Source: an uncultured Porphyromonadaceae bacterium (lineage in GTDB: Bacteria > Bacteroidota > Bacteroidia > Bacteroidales > Muribaculaceae). From it: a stretch of 64,000 nt of DNA. A program made the position numbers and the translations under genes. Location of the stretch: positions 14,504 to 78,503 of the forward strand of contig CABRGT010000004.1 in assembly GCA_902470475.1 (NCBI GenBank). The letters run 5' to 3'. The notes under the pieces were generated by a model, which had not been told where the DNA came from, searched no databases, and worked only from the letters and a program-made list of their open reading frames with translations. This document shows positions 51,706 through 60,007 of the stretch, one piece after another (positions within the stretch are counted from its first letter, which is position 1; every line of letters begins with the position of its first letter).

Positions 51706-53241
51706 ATGACAGATACAGCAAACAGACCGCATAAGAAGACACTTGGCGCCCCGCTCCGCCGCAAAGAGCCGCTCGTGATCGAATGGCACGAATATCTGTG
51801 GCCGACACTATTCATGCTGTCGCTGTCGCTCATCGGACTGCAGATGCCGCTCGGCCTGCTTTTCGCTGCGATGCTACTGATCCGTAGTTTCAAAGAGAAC
51901 CGGTATGATTTTGTGATCCAGCTCACAATATTTTTCGGCGGTTATTCTCTCATGACAGATTCGGACGCGCACGTCAATCTTTCGCTTTCAGCATTTGCAC
52001 TCAGCATTGTAGCTATCCTGATACTGCGTAAACCGCCGATCTTGAAGAAAGCTCTCATCTGGCTTGTATTATATGCCGCCGGCCTGATTTATTTTATGCT
52101 GAAAAGCGAGGAGACGCTTTTAGTACAATGGCTTGGCTTCCGCGCATACATGTCAATCATATATCTTTTCGTCCCGTTTCTGGTATTTTCAGGCAAAGAA
52201 TTTGACATCCGGAAGTTTTTCCGCCAATTGTACATATACGTCTTCATCATATGTACATTCTATGCGATCGACAGTCTGATAATAAACGGCATGTTCCTGC
52301 TTCCGCGTGATCCGAGCTGGAATACGATGAAGATATTCTCCACCTTCTACGATCCCTGGTTCAATCCCTTCAGTTTTGAATTTCCACGCCGATGGCCGAC
52401 AGGGCTCTATATCCTGATTCTCATCATCTATCCGTCGGCGCGAATGTACAAACTATCAAAACTACAGTGGACCCTTATCATAGCTTCACTGCTCATAGCT
52501 CGTACGTTTACATTTACGATAGCTATTGCAATCATATACCTGTTCTGCAGTGTATCCGGCAAACGTGTTGTCATATATATATTCGGCATGGTCGCAGCCC
52601 TCACAATTCTGTATTACATAGACACCCAGCTGCCCCCTACAACTTATATATCCGGCGATGGTGTCGAGGCCTCCACCAGCGCACTGCGCATACAGTCGCA
52701 GATTGACCAGCTTACGGATCTTGATCCGGCAAAAGCCGACGAAGAGGCTCTGGCGGATTTCGCCACAGGACGAGGCGCGCAGATCATTCCCAAACTTGAG
52801 CTGCTTTTCCGGATGGACCGCGAATGGATCGGCTTCGGCTTCCTTAGCCGCGCGACGACCACCAAAAAGAAATACATCATTGACAACGACCTCTACGGAA
52901 ATCCTGATGAAGCAGTCGAAGTCGCCACCGGCGTAGAAAGTATGCCATTCCAAGTTCTGCTTGACATCGGCATTTTAGGACTGATAGCGCACGTTTTATT
53001 CTTCTTCGGACTCTGGATTGTCATAAGGAAGCTGCCATATGCGGCTTATTACATATCGGTAGCCGTTGTGTTTGTGATCATAGGCATTTCAGGCATGGAC
53101 GGTCTGATCAGACCTATCAGCCTGCACCTTGTAGGACTGTGCTACGCGGCCGTCATAATGAATGAGAAACGTCAGCTTGGATTCGATCTGCCGCCGCTCA
53201 ATGAGAAATCCGGGCCGACAGCAATGCAGGCAGCCACATGA
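51706..53241 (+). CDS. Wzy/O-antigen-ligase-like membrane protein
   Basis: From the ATG at 51706 a 511-residue protein with about ten to twelve membrane spans and one large periplasmic loop (about residues 305-415), the arrangement of Wzy polymerases and O-antigen ligases. Sequence is poorly conserved in these families, so the call rests on topology and on position between the kinase and the flippase. Polymerase is more likely than ligase given the Wzx-like gene directly downstream, which overlaps it by four bases (ATGA). Confidence 0.75.
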   Translation: MTDTANRPHKKTLGAPLRRKEPLVIEWHEYLWPTLFMLSLSLIGLQMPLGLLFAAMLLIRSFKENRYDFVIQLTIFFGGYSLMTDSDAHVNLSLSAFALSIVAILILRKPPILKKALIWLVLYAAGLIYFMLKSEETLLVQWLGFRAYMSIIYLFVPFLVFSGKEFDIRKFFRQLYIYVFIICTFYAIDSLIINGMFLLPRDPSWNTMKIFSTFYDPWFNPFSFEFPRRWPTGLYILILIIYPSARMYKLSKLQWTLIIASLLIARTFTFTIAIAIIYLFCSVSGKRVVIYIFGMVAALTILYYIDTQLPPTTYISGDGVEASTSALRIQSQIDQLTDLDPAKADEEALADFATGRGAQIIPKLELLFRMDREWIGFGFLSRATTTKKKYIIDNDLYGNPDEAVEVATGVESMPFQVLLDIGILGLIAHVLFFFGLWIVIRKLPYAAYYISVAVVFVIIGISGMDGLIRPISLHLVGLCYAAVIMNEKRQLGFDLPPLNEKSGPTAMQAAT

Positions 53242-54776
53242 CAAGCAACACCGACCGCCGCATAGCACGCAACTCAGCATTCCTCTATGGCCGTATGATC
53301 GTGACCATAGGAATCTCGCTATATACATCGCGGGTAGTGCTTGACACTCTCGGTGTGGATGACTTCGGTATCTACAACGTAGTGGCAGCCATCGTCACGA
53401 TATTCGCATTTCTCAACGGCTCCATGGCTGGAGCCACCCAGCGGTTTCTCAATTTCGAGATGGGGCGCCGGCAGCCCGAGCGTCTGCGCCAGACATTCCG
53501 CTCGTCGCTCATGATCCATGCGGCCATCTCGCTGATCGTACTGCTTTTGGGCGAGACCCTCGGTGTATGGTATGTCAACAATCATCTTGTCATTGAAGCG
53601 CAACGTCTGACGGCAGCCAACTGGACATTCCAGTTCTCGCTCGCGGCATGCGTCTGCACCATTATCCAGGTGCCGTTCACAGCCGCCGTAATAGCACATG
53701 AACGCATGGACGCACTGGCCGTCATAACGCTTCTGAACGCATTTTTGAAATTCGGCGTGGCATTGTCGCTGGCTTTGTTCGCGACACTCGACACGCTGGT
53801 CATCTATGCGGCCCTGATGTTTACCGTCACAGGTATCACGCTGGCATGCTTCATCATATATGCACGCCGGCATTTCGCGGAATGCCGCCACCGTGCCCGC
53901 ACGCCACGCGACGTTGTCCGCTCACTGCTCGGCTTCTCTGTTGCCGACATCTTCGGCAACATGTGCTACAGCCTGCGGCTTCAGAGCGTGGCCGTGATAC
54001 TGAACCGCTTCGGCGGCGAGGCTCTCAATGCCGCCGTAGGCCTGAATCTACAGGTCAGCGGAGCAATCACACAGTTCGGAACCACGATCATTTCGGCTTT
54101 CCGGCCGCAGATCATCCAGCAGTATGCTGCTGAAAATTATCCTTACATGCAGCGGCTGATGATAAATTGCGCCAAATACTCACTGCTGATGATCTCGCTC
54201 ATAGCCATCCCGGCCATAGTAGGCATGGACTTTCTGCTGGATCTATGGCTCAAGGACGTACCCGCCTACACTGCCGCTTTCTGTCGGCTTACGCTCGTCG
54301 CCGGCACAGCTGAGCTGGTAATATTCACTCTCAACTGCGGAGTCCACGCTACAGGAAGAATAAAAATGATGAGCATAACGACCGGCGTGATATATCTTGC
54401 GGAGATTCCGGCGATGTGGCTGCTGCTGCGCCTCACCCGGATTCCATGGATAGTCTATGCCTTACACATAGCGGTGATGCTGCTAATAATAGTAGCCGTA
54501 GGCCTTATCCTGCGGCACTTGATGCCCAGGTTCGACTTCGGCCGCTTTCTGACCAGAGCAGTTGTGCGTCCGCTGCTGATGATCGTTCCGGCTTTTGCGG
54601 CAGCATTTGGCGCATGGCAATCATGCCCGGCGCCATGGTTAGGTTTCATCGCCGCAGGCGCAGCGTCCACTGCCGTACTGGGCTTCCTGTCGTGGCATTT
54701 TGCCATTGACGGCAACACTCGCTCGGAGATTCTTGTCAAACTTCATCTTAAGAAAAAAACACAGGTCCGACTATGA
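53238..54776 (+). CDS. Wzx-like polysaccharide flippase
   Basis: A 512-residue membrane protein with about 12-14 spans, matching the Wzx/RfbX branch of the MATE-type flippases (opening RRIARNSAFLYGRMIVTIG and GVDDFGIYNVVAAIVTIFAF). It should flip lipid-linked repeat units across the inner membrane. Start and stop both overlap the neighbouring genes by four bases, so three genes are translationally coupled: polymerase, flippase and glycosyltransferase. Confidence 0.88.
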   Translation: MTSNTDRRIARNSAFLYGRMIVTIGISLYTSRVVLDTLGVDDFGIYNVVAAIVTIFAFLNGSMAGATQRFLNFEMGRRQPERLRQTFRSSLMIHAAISLIVLLLGETLGVWYVNNHLVIEAQRLTAANWTFQFSLAACVCTIIQVPFTAAVIAHERMDALAVITLLNAFLKFGVALSLALFATLDTLVIYAALMFTVTGITLACFIIYARRHFAECRHRARTPRDVVRSLLGFSVADIFGNMCYSLRLQSVAVILNRFGGEALNAAVGLNLQVSGAITQFGTTIISAFRPQIIQQYAAENYPYMQRLMINCAKYSLLMISLIAIPAIVGMDFLLDLWLKDVPAYTAAFCRLTLVAGTAELVIFTLNCGVHATGRIKMMSITTGVIYLAEIPAMWLLLRLTRIPWIVYALHIAVMLLIIVAVGLILRHLMPRFDFGRFLTRAVVRPLLMIVPAFAAAFGAWQSCPAPWLGFIAAGAASTAVLGFLSWHFAIDGNTRSEILVKLHLKKKTQVRL

Positions 54777-55930
54777 AAAAGATTCTCTTCGCTCTTTATT
54801 ATATGAATGTAGGCGGTGTCGAGAAAGCGCTGCTGGGAATGCTTGACGCCATGCCACGCGAGACCTGTGAGGTGCACGTGGCTCTGATGGCACCGCTGGG
54901 GGGCTTCATGCAATATATTCCCGACTGGGTACATGTGCACACCATCGAACCCTTCTACCGCAACATCGGGCTCATACAACATCCGGCACGCGTCATAGCG
55001 GCCGATATTGCCCGCGGCCGCGCGAAAGCCTTCGGCGATCTGTGGGCCTTTGCCAAGTCCAAGATAACCGGCAACAAGAAGTATGTTGTACGCCGGCTGA
55101 TGCGCGGTGACGATGCACTGGGCATGGAGTTCGACCTCGCTATCAGCTACGCCTCGCCTCACGAGTATCTCGACTATTATGTAGGCCGATATATAAAAGC
55201 CCGGAAGAAGGCCATGTGGATCCACTTCGACGTCTCTAAAGCATTCAACTCGCGGCGCTCAATCATGGGTGCGATGAGCGATGCCGACCGCATATTCGTA
55301 GTATCGGAGACAGGACGTCAGATATTCAACAATAAATATCCGGCGCTTGCATCGAAAACCGAGCTATTCAGAAATATAATCTCCCCTTCCGCCATAAAAC
55401 GTGATTCACAGCAGCCGTCAGCGTTTAAATACTGTGAAGGAGCGCTCAACATCGTGACCGTCGGACGCCTCAACCACGAAAAGGGCCAGGAACTGGCAAT
55501 TGCTGCCATCGCATTGTTGCGCCAGCGCGGAATTGATGCCGTGCTGCATCTGGTCGGAAGCGGACGCACTGAGCTGCAATGCCGCCGACAGGCCCTCGAG
55601 GCAGGTATCGACGATTATGTGCGGTTCTATGGAACTCAGGTCAATCCCTACCCCTTTATGGCAAATGCCGATCTTTATCTGCAGCCGTCACTCCATGAGG
55701 GGTACTGCATCACACTTGCGGAAGCCAAAGTGTTCGATGCGCCGATAGTGGCGACTGACTTTACCGGCGCTCGCGAGCAGCTTGCCTCCCGCAGCAATGC
55801 TATTGTCGCAGATGATTTCACGCCGGAAGCCATAGCCGACGCTATCGTCCGGGCCAAGGATCTGCCCTACGTTCCTGGCAACGACCTCAATACGGAAAAC
55901 GATCTCGACCGTCTGCTGGCTTTACTTTAA
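54773..55930 (+). CDS. GT4-family glycosyltransferase
   Basis: A 385-residue GT-B enzyme. The C-terminal nucleotide-sugar half is clear: VGRLNHEKGQELAIAAIALL and PSLHEGYCITLAEAKVFDAPIVAT, containing the E-x7-E motif of retaining GT4 enzymes. The acceptor half (about 1-190) opens with ILFALYYMNVGGVEKALLGML, typical of the family. Donor and acceptor sugars are not predictable. It is the only glycosyltransferase in this locus, and it is coupled to the flippase by ATGA. Confidence 0.9.
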   Translation: MKKILFALYYMNVGGVEKALLGMLDAMPRETCEVHVALMAPLGGFMQYIPDWVHVHTIEPFYRNIGLIQHPARVIAADIARGRAKAFGDLWAFAKSKITGNKKYVVRRLMRGDDALGMEFDLAISYASPHEYLDYYVGRYIKARKKAMWIHFDVSKAFNSRRSIMGAMSDADRIFVVSETGRQIFNNKYPALASKTELFRNIISPSAIKRDSQQPSAFKYCEGALNIVTVGRLNHEKGQELAIAAIALLRQRGIDAVLHLVGSGRTELQCRRQALEAGIDDYVRFYGTQVNPYPFMANADLYLQPSLHEGYCITLAEAKVFDAPIVATDFTGAREQLASRSNAIVADDFTPEAIADAIVRAKDLPYVPGNDLNTENDLDRLLALL

Positions 55931-55954
55931 TATACCGGATATTCAGCAAGCGCT

Positions 55955-56353
55955 ATGGCAAAACAAGAATACATACAGAAAAATGCCGACTGGCTCGCAG
56001 AAAAGGCTCATGAAGCCGGAGTGAAACCGCTCGACAAAGGCATTTTATATAAGGTCCTCAAAACTGGCTCACAGAAACAGCCTGCGCCGGGACGCTCCAG
56101 TGTGGTTACTGTACACTACACAGGCAAGACAATCAATGGCAAGACTTTCGACAGCTCACGCGGAGGAGCACCCGCCGCTTTCAGGCTGCGCGATCTCATC
56201 CCCGGCTGGATAATTGCGCTACAGCAGATGCATCCGGGCGACAGATGGGAGATCTATCTGCCCGCAGCACAGGCCTACGGCAAAATCAGCCAGCCCGGCA
56301 TACCCGGAGGATCCACACTGATTTTCGACATCGAACTGCTGGCAGTGAACTGA
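55955..56353 (+). CDS. FKBP-type peptidyl-prolyl isomerase
   Basis: A 132-residue FKBP domain protein that speeds proline isomerisation. After a short helical N-terminus (YIQKNADWLAEKAHEAG) comes the FKBP fold with VTVHYTGKTINGKTFDSSR, DLIPGWIIAL and WEIYLPAAQAYG, all active-site landmarks (Tyr, Phe, Asp, Trp, Tyr). No signal peptide is visible, so it appears cytosolic, though Bacteroidota relatives are often lipoproteins. It lies 24 bases after the glycosyltransferase and may be cotranscribed. Its stop is two bases from that of the convergent phosphatase. Confidence 0.93.
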   Translation: MAKQEYIQKNADWLAEKAHEAGVKPLDKGILYKVLKTGSQKQPAPGRSSVVTVHYTGKTINGKTFDSSRGGAPAAFRLRDLIPGWIIALQQMHPGDRWEIYLPAAQAYGKISQPGIPGGSTLIFDIELLAVN

Positions 56354-56355
56354 AA

Positions 56356-57621
56356 TCACTGCGCATAAAGAGGCAGACAGCGCGTCATGTAGCGGCGTGC
56401 TTCGCCCCATTCGGTGTACAGGGAACCATCGTTAGGCTGAAGCGGCACAGGCTTCTCGTTGACATCGACACGGATGTAGTAGCGACCCGACTTCTCGGAT
56501 TTGAAAAGAATGATCTGCAGGTTGGCGGCCATCGGCACCACATCGAAATCACACCAGTGCAGCCCCACTGTATCGAAATAATTGGTCATGTAATAACAGC
56601 CTTTCAGACGAAGGAGCGACAGCAACGGCATCAGTGTCTCCGCATGGCCGAAACGCAGGTTGGCCACAGCCGGATTCGTACCGGCTATGAAAGCATCTGT
56701 GGTAGTGATAAGATCCTGAACAAGCTGCGATGCAATATCCGCGGGAACGGATGACACTGTGGTGGCCGTACGCTGAAGATACTGCCGCAGATTGAAACAT
56801 GACCACAACGCGTTATATTCCTCACGTGTGAAGAAGCGACTCGCCTCGGGATCAATACCCATGCACTGGCAGCCTGCCACGACATAGTATTCCGTTATGG
56901 CCAGATCGCGTGCATGCGCGTCGCTGTCGAATGGGAAGCGTTCGCCGAGAACCTTGCGTATCGCCGTCAACGGACAGGCCTGCTCAAAATATGAGTCATA
57001 GGCATCTTTCCACCCGTTCTCGGCACGAAACTGCTTATAGTCCTCATCGATATCAAATGGCCGCATGGTGGCATTGTTGACGCGGCCGGTGGTCGTATTG
57101 AAGTTTATGCGGTTATCCATGCGGTCGAGCTGATGCACGAACGAAAACATGCTCATCATCGACCGGGGCGAATACGACGATATCGCCTCGACAGTGCATC
57201 CGCTCTTAAAGATCTGCCCGAAGTTGTAGAACATGCGGGTGGCTATGGCCCGCTGCTCGGCCATGCCGAGCGAGTCGAGCGCGCCCCACTGGTTTTCGCT
57301 GCGCGCGATCACCAGATCGTTGAGTTTCATCAGCTGCCGGCCAGCCGGGGTGAGTGTACCCAGCGAATCGGCGCGGAGCAGGGCCTGGCGCATTTTCAGG
57401 CAATTGGCGCTTGATGCCGGGAATCGCGAGCCGTGACGCCCGACATGATTGATATAGACAGGCTTCAGTGAATCAGGAAACACGGCGGGGTTGACCTCGG
57501 CCGGATAAGGTGTGAGCGAGCCCTCGCACTGACGCATCGTATAATTGGTCGCCATGGGATCGGCCGCGGTCGCTGTCGCGAACACACACAGCACGGACGC
57601 AAGTATAATAAACTTCTTCAT
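56356..57621 (-). CDS. MINPP-type histidine phosphatase (inositol polyphosphate phosphatase)
   Basis: From the ATG at 57621 a 421-residue exported phosphatase (signal peptide cleaved near residue 20). The nucleophile motif is HVGRHGSRF (Arg62, His63, Gly64, Ser65, Arg66), and the proton donor motif is His326-Ala327-Glu328 (RFGHAETL). HAE in place of the HD of classic phytases marks the multiple inositol polyphosphate phosphatase branch; Bacteroides thetaiotaomicron has a well-studied relative that degrades phytate. Gut phytate use fits, but substrate is inference. Minus-strand -7 box TAACTTTG at 57680-57687. A start nine bases upstream is possible. Confidence 0.9.
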   Translation of the reverse strand: MKKFIILASVLCVFATATAADPMATNYTMRQCEGSLTPYPAEVNPAVFPDSLKPVYINHVGRHGSRFPASSANCLKMRQALLRADSLGTLTPAGRQLMKLNDLVIARSENQWGALDSLGMAEQRAIATRMFYNFGQIFKSGCTVEAISSYSPRSMMSMFSFVHQLDRMDNRINFNTTTGRVNNATMRPFDIDEDYKQFRAENGWKDAYDSYFEQACPLTAIRKVLGERFPFDSDAHARDLAITEYYVVAGCQCMGIDPEASRFFTREEYNALWSCFNLRQYLQRTATTVSSVPADIASQLVQDLITTTDAFIAGTNPAVANLRFGHAETLMPLLSLLRLKGCYYMTNYFDTVGLHWCDFDVVPMAANLQIILFKSEKSGRYYIRVDVNEKPVPLQPNDGSLYTEWGEARRYMTRCLPLYAQ

Positions 57622-57679
57622 AACCGTCATTAAAAACCCGGAGCGCTTGCCCCTTTGAAATAATATTTCTAATTTTACA

Positions 57680-57687
57680 CAAAGTTA
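57680..57687 (-). promoter_or_regulatory. MINPP promoter -7 element
   Basis: TAACTTTG on the minus strand, 58 bases upstream of the start. A plus-strand box TAATTTTA (57670-57677, last base off consensus) could serve the divergent small gene. Confidence 0.5.
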
Positions 57688-57705
57688 GCAAAAAAAGTTT
57701 ACAAG

Positions 57706-57984
57706 ATGACACAAATGGACAAAAACGACGAAATTATGAGGATCGAAGCGCATATAACCAGGCTCGACGCGCAGATTTCATCGGCCGAGGCAGCGGGAGG
57801 CGACGGTCTTGCGGCCCTCTACTTCGACCGCGGCCGCTCATGGTGGAGACTTGGTGAAAAAGGCAAAGCCATATCCGACTACGAGCGCGCGGCGGCGATC
57901 GACAGTGAGTCACCGGCTGTCGAGGCCCTGGAACTCGCCCGACGTGTCATGAATTTCTACCACACCGACCTCTACAATCCATAA
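57706..57984 (+). CDS. Small TPR-like protein
   Basis: A 92-residue helical protein. Residues 38-72 (LYFDRGRSWWRLGEKGKAI with the following helix) fit one and a half tetratricopeptide repeats; the first 30 residues form a charged helix. Such short TPR proteins usually bind a partner. A second ATG nine bases in is possible. It has no signal peptide. It lies between the phosphatase and the coiled-coil gene; the latter has its own promoter, so this is probably a single-gene unit. Function unknown. Confidence 0.75.
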   Translation: MTQMDKNDEIMRIEAHITRLDAQISSAEAAGGDGLAALYFDRGRSWWRLGEKGKAISDYERAAAIDSESPAVEALELARRVMNFYHTDLYNP

Positions 57985-58025
57985 ACTTAGCAGAACGGCT
58001 TTTTCAGTCGTTCGCACACGATTGC

Positions 58026-58056
58026 TTGGCCGATTGGTATCTTTTTTCTAACTTTG
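58026..58056 (+). promoter_or_regulatory. Promoter of the coiled-coil/MgtC/KefB operon
   Basis: TTG at 58026-58028, 20-base spacer, TAACTTTG at 58049-58056, 29 bases before the ATG at 58086. Confidence 0.65.
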
Positions 58057-58085
58057 TATCTCGAAATAACAAAACTAACGATCAG

Positions 58086-59285
58086 ATGGCAGATTCAGAA
58101 AATCGACCGGCAGAAGGCTCCACCGGCGCCACTCCGGAAAACGGCATAAACCCTGGTTTCAAAAGGACTCCTACCGTAGCACCGGGCGCGGGTCCAGAGT
58201 TCCGGCGCACTCCGACCGTAGCGCCCGGAGCGGCTTTCCGCAATCAGACGGCAAACACTCCGCACGGACAAAGCAATAATACGGCCGCGCAGACACACGG
58301 TGCGCCACAGGGCCCGCGCGGCCCTCACGGACACGAGAATCCGGAAAGTCCGAGGCGTAATAAATCCGACAAATCAAACAAGACTCTGATCTGGGTCATA
58401 GCAGGACTGATTGTTGTACTGATCGGCGTTATCGCCTGGTTCCTGGTCACGACAATAAGCCAGAAACAGGAAATCGAGGAAGCGCGCGCGCTTCAGGCCC
58501 AGGCCGAACTCGACGCAAGCCAGCGCGACCTGCAGAACGCCTACAACGAGCTGAACGACGAATTCAGCCAGCTCGAAAACCAGCGGCAACTGATACTCGA
58601 CGATTCTGTAAAACGCGACCTGCAGGAAAAGTATGACAACGCACGCCTGCAGATCGAAAAACTCCAGCAGGAACTCCGCTCGCAGCGCAATATGAGCAAC
58701 GCCGAGATCAACCGCCTCAAGAACGAGATCGAAAGCCTGCGCAAGCTGCTCAAGCATTACGTGGAGGAGATCAACCGTCTGCAGCTCGAGAACCAGACCC
58801 TCCGCACCGAAAATGCCGAGATCAAGGATCGGAACGAACAGCTCAGCTCACGCGTACAGCAGACTTCGCGCGAGAACGAGGAACTTTCGGAACGCATGAC
58901 CCTGGCCGAGAAACTTAATGTGACCGGACTGAACCTGACTGCTCTCAACAAGAAAGGCAAAGTTGAGAAAAAAGTAGCCAAGGCCCGCCAGCTTTGCGTC
59001 ACATTCACCATTCCGCAGAATAATTCCACTCCGGTCGGCGCAAAGACCATTTACCTGCGCATCGTATCACCTTCGGGGCAGTTGCTTCCGGGCGGCGGAT
59101 CTTTCACATTCGAAGGAGCCACGCTCGACGCCACTGCCAAAAAAGTGATCGAATATGCCGGCGAGGAGATCGGCGGCGTCACGATATACTGGGATGTGAA
59201 CATGGCCCTTTCGGCAGGACAATATACCGTGGAATTGTTCGCCGACAATTTCCGCCTGATCAGCAAGCACTTCGAACTTAAATAA
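58086..59285 (+). CDS. Single-pass coiled-coil protein with RTPTVAPG repeats
   Basis: From the ATG at 58086 a 399-residue protein I cannot assign to a family. The first 100 residues are disordered, hydrophilic and Pro/Asn-rich, with two copies of F[KR]RTPTVAPG (residues 25-34 and 39-48). A single membrane helix (101-123) follows, then about 155 residues of strong heptad-repeat coiled coil (125-280, ending near SERMTLAEKL) and a compact beta-rich C-terminal domain (about 290-399, FTIPQNNSTPVGAKTIYLRI). Expected topology: tail in the cytoplasm, coiled coil and globular domain in the periplasm. The stop overlaps the MgtC-like start (TAATG). The in-frame upstream extension to 58026 crosses the promoter. 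Confidence 0.8.
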   Translation: MADSENRPAEGSTGATPENGINPGFKRTPTVAPGAGPEFRRTPTVAPGAAFRNQTANTPHGQSNNTAAQTHGAPQGPRGPHGHENPESPRRNKSDKSNKTLIWVIAGLIVVLIGVIAWFLVTTISQKQEIEEARALQAQAELDASQRDLQNAYNELNDEFSQLENQRQLILDDSVKRDLQEKYDNARLQIEKLQQELRSQRNMSNAEINRLKNEIESLRKLLKHYVEEINRLQLENQTLRTENAEIKDRNEQLSSRVQQTSRENEELSERMTLAEKLNVTGLNLTALNKKGKVEKKVAKARQLCVTFTIPQNNSTPVGAKTIYLRIVSPSGQLLPGGGSFTFEGATLDATAKKVIEYAGEEIGGVTIYWDVNMALSAGQYTVELFADNFRLISKHFELK

Positions 59286-60007
59286 TGAATATTATCGACT
59301 ACTTCGCGCAAGCTGTATCGTCGACCGAGGTAAACTTTACAGCCGGATGCTTCCAGCTACTGCTTAGCATGCTGCTGGGGAGTGTGGTTGGCTTCGAACG
59401 ACGCAGACGCGGACAGACGGCAGGCGTGCGTACGTTTTCGCTCATAGCCATGGGCTCCACGCTGGCCATGATCCTGTCGATCTATGTACCGCAACGCTAC
59501 GAAGGGGTCCTCGAAGGCGACACGACACGTATTGCCGCCCAGGTCATCTCGGGTATCGGTTTTCTGGGCGCAGGCGCAATCATCCAGATGAAAGGGTCCG
59601 TACGCGGACTCACCACAGCAGCGGGCATCTGGATGATATCGGCTATCGGCATGGCCGTAGGGTGCGGCCTGTACATGATCTCGATAATAGCCACAGGCCT
59701 GATCCTGTTCATACTTGTGTTGCTCGAACGGATCGAGCACCGCATCAGCGCCAGGTCGGAATCGCGCATCATCCGCATACGCGTGGCAGCAGTGCTCGAC
59801 AACATCGACAAATACCGCAAGGTGATGGCCGACGCCCGCGTGCAGCTAAGCAACTTCTATGTCGAATATGATTTCGAACGGGGCGAGACCCGGCTAAACC
59901 TGGTGGTCGTCATGCGCGAAAATGTCGATCTCGTGTCGCTGTTCCATTCGTTCAGAGGCCTGTATCCGACACAATCGATAACACTCGCCAATCAGATCAA
60001 TATATGA
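59285..60007 (+). CDS. MgtC/SapB-family membrane protein
   Basis: A 240-residue protein: an N-terminal membrane domain of about five spans (residues 20-145) with the MgtC signature LLSMLLGSVVGFERRRRGQTAGVRT and IGFLGAGAI, and a C-terminal soluble ACT-like domain (about 155-235). MgtC of Salmonella helps survival at low magnesium and inside macrophages by acting on the F-type ATPase; most family members, including those of gut commensals, have no proven role. Its start and stop overlap the coiled-coil and antiporter genes, so the three are made together. Confidence 0.92.
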   Translation: MNIIDYFAQAVSSTEVNFTAGCFQLLLSMLLGSVVGFERRRRGQTAGVRTFSLIAMGSTLAMILSIYVPQRYEGVLEGDTTRIAAQVISGIGFLGAGAIIQMKGSVRGLTTAAGIWMISAIGMAVGCGLYMISIIATGLILFILVLLERIEHRISARSESRIIRIRVAAVLDNIDKYRKVMADARVQLSNFYVEYDFERGETRLNLVVVMRENVDLVSLFHSFRGLYPTQSITLANQINI

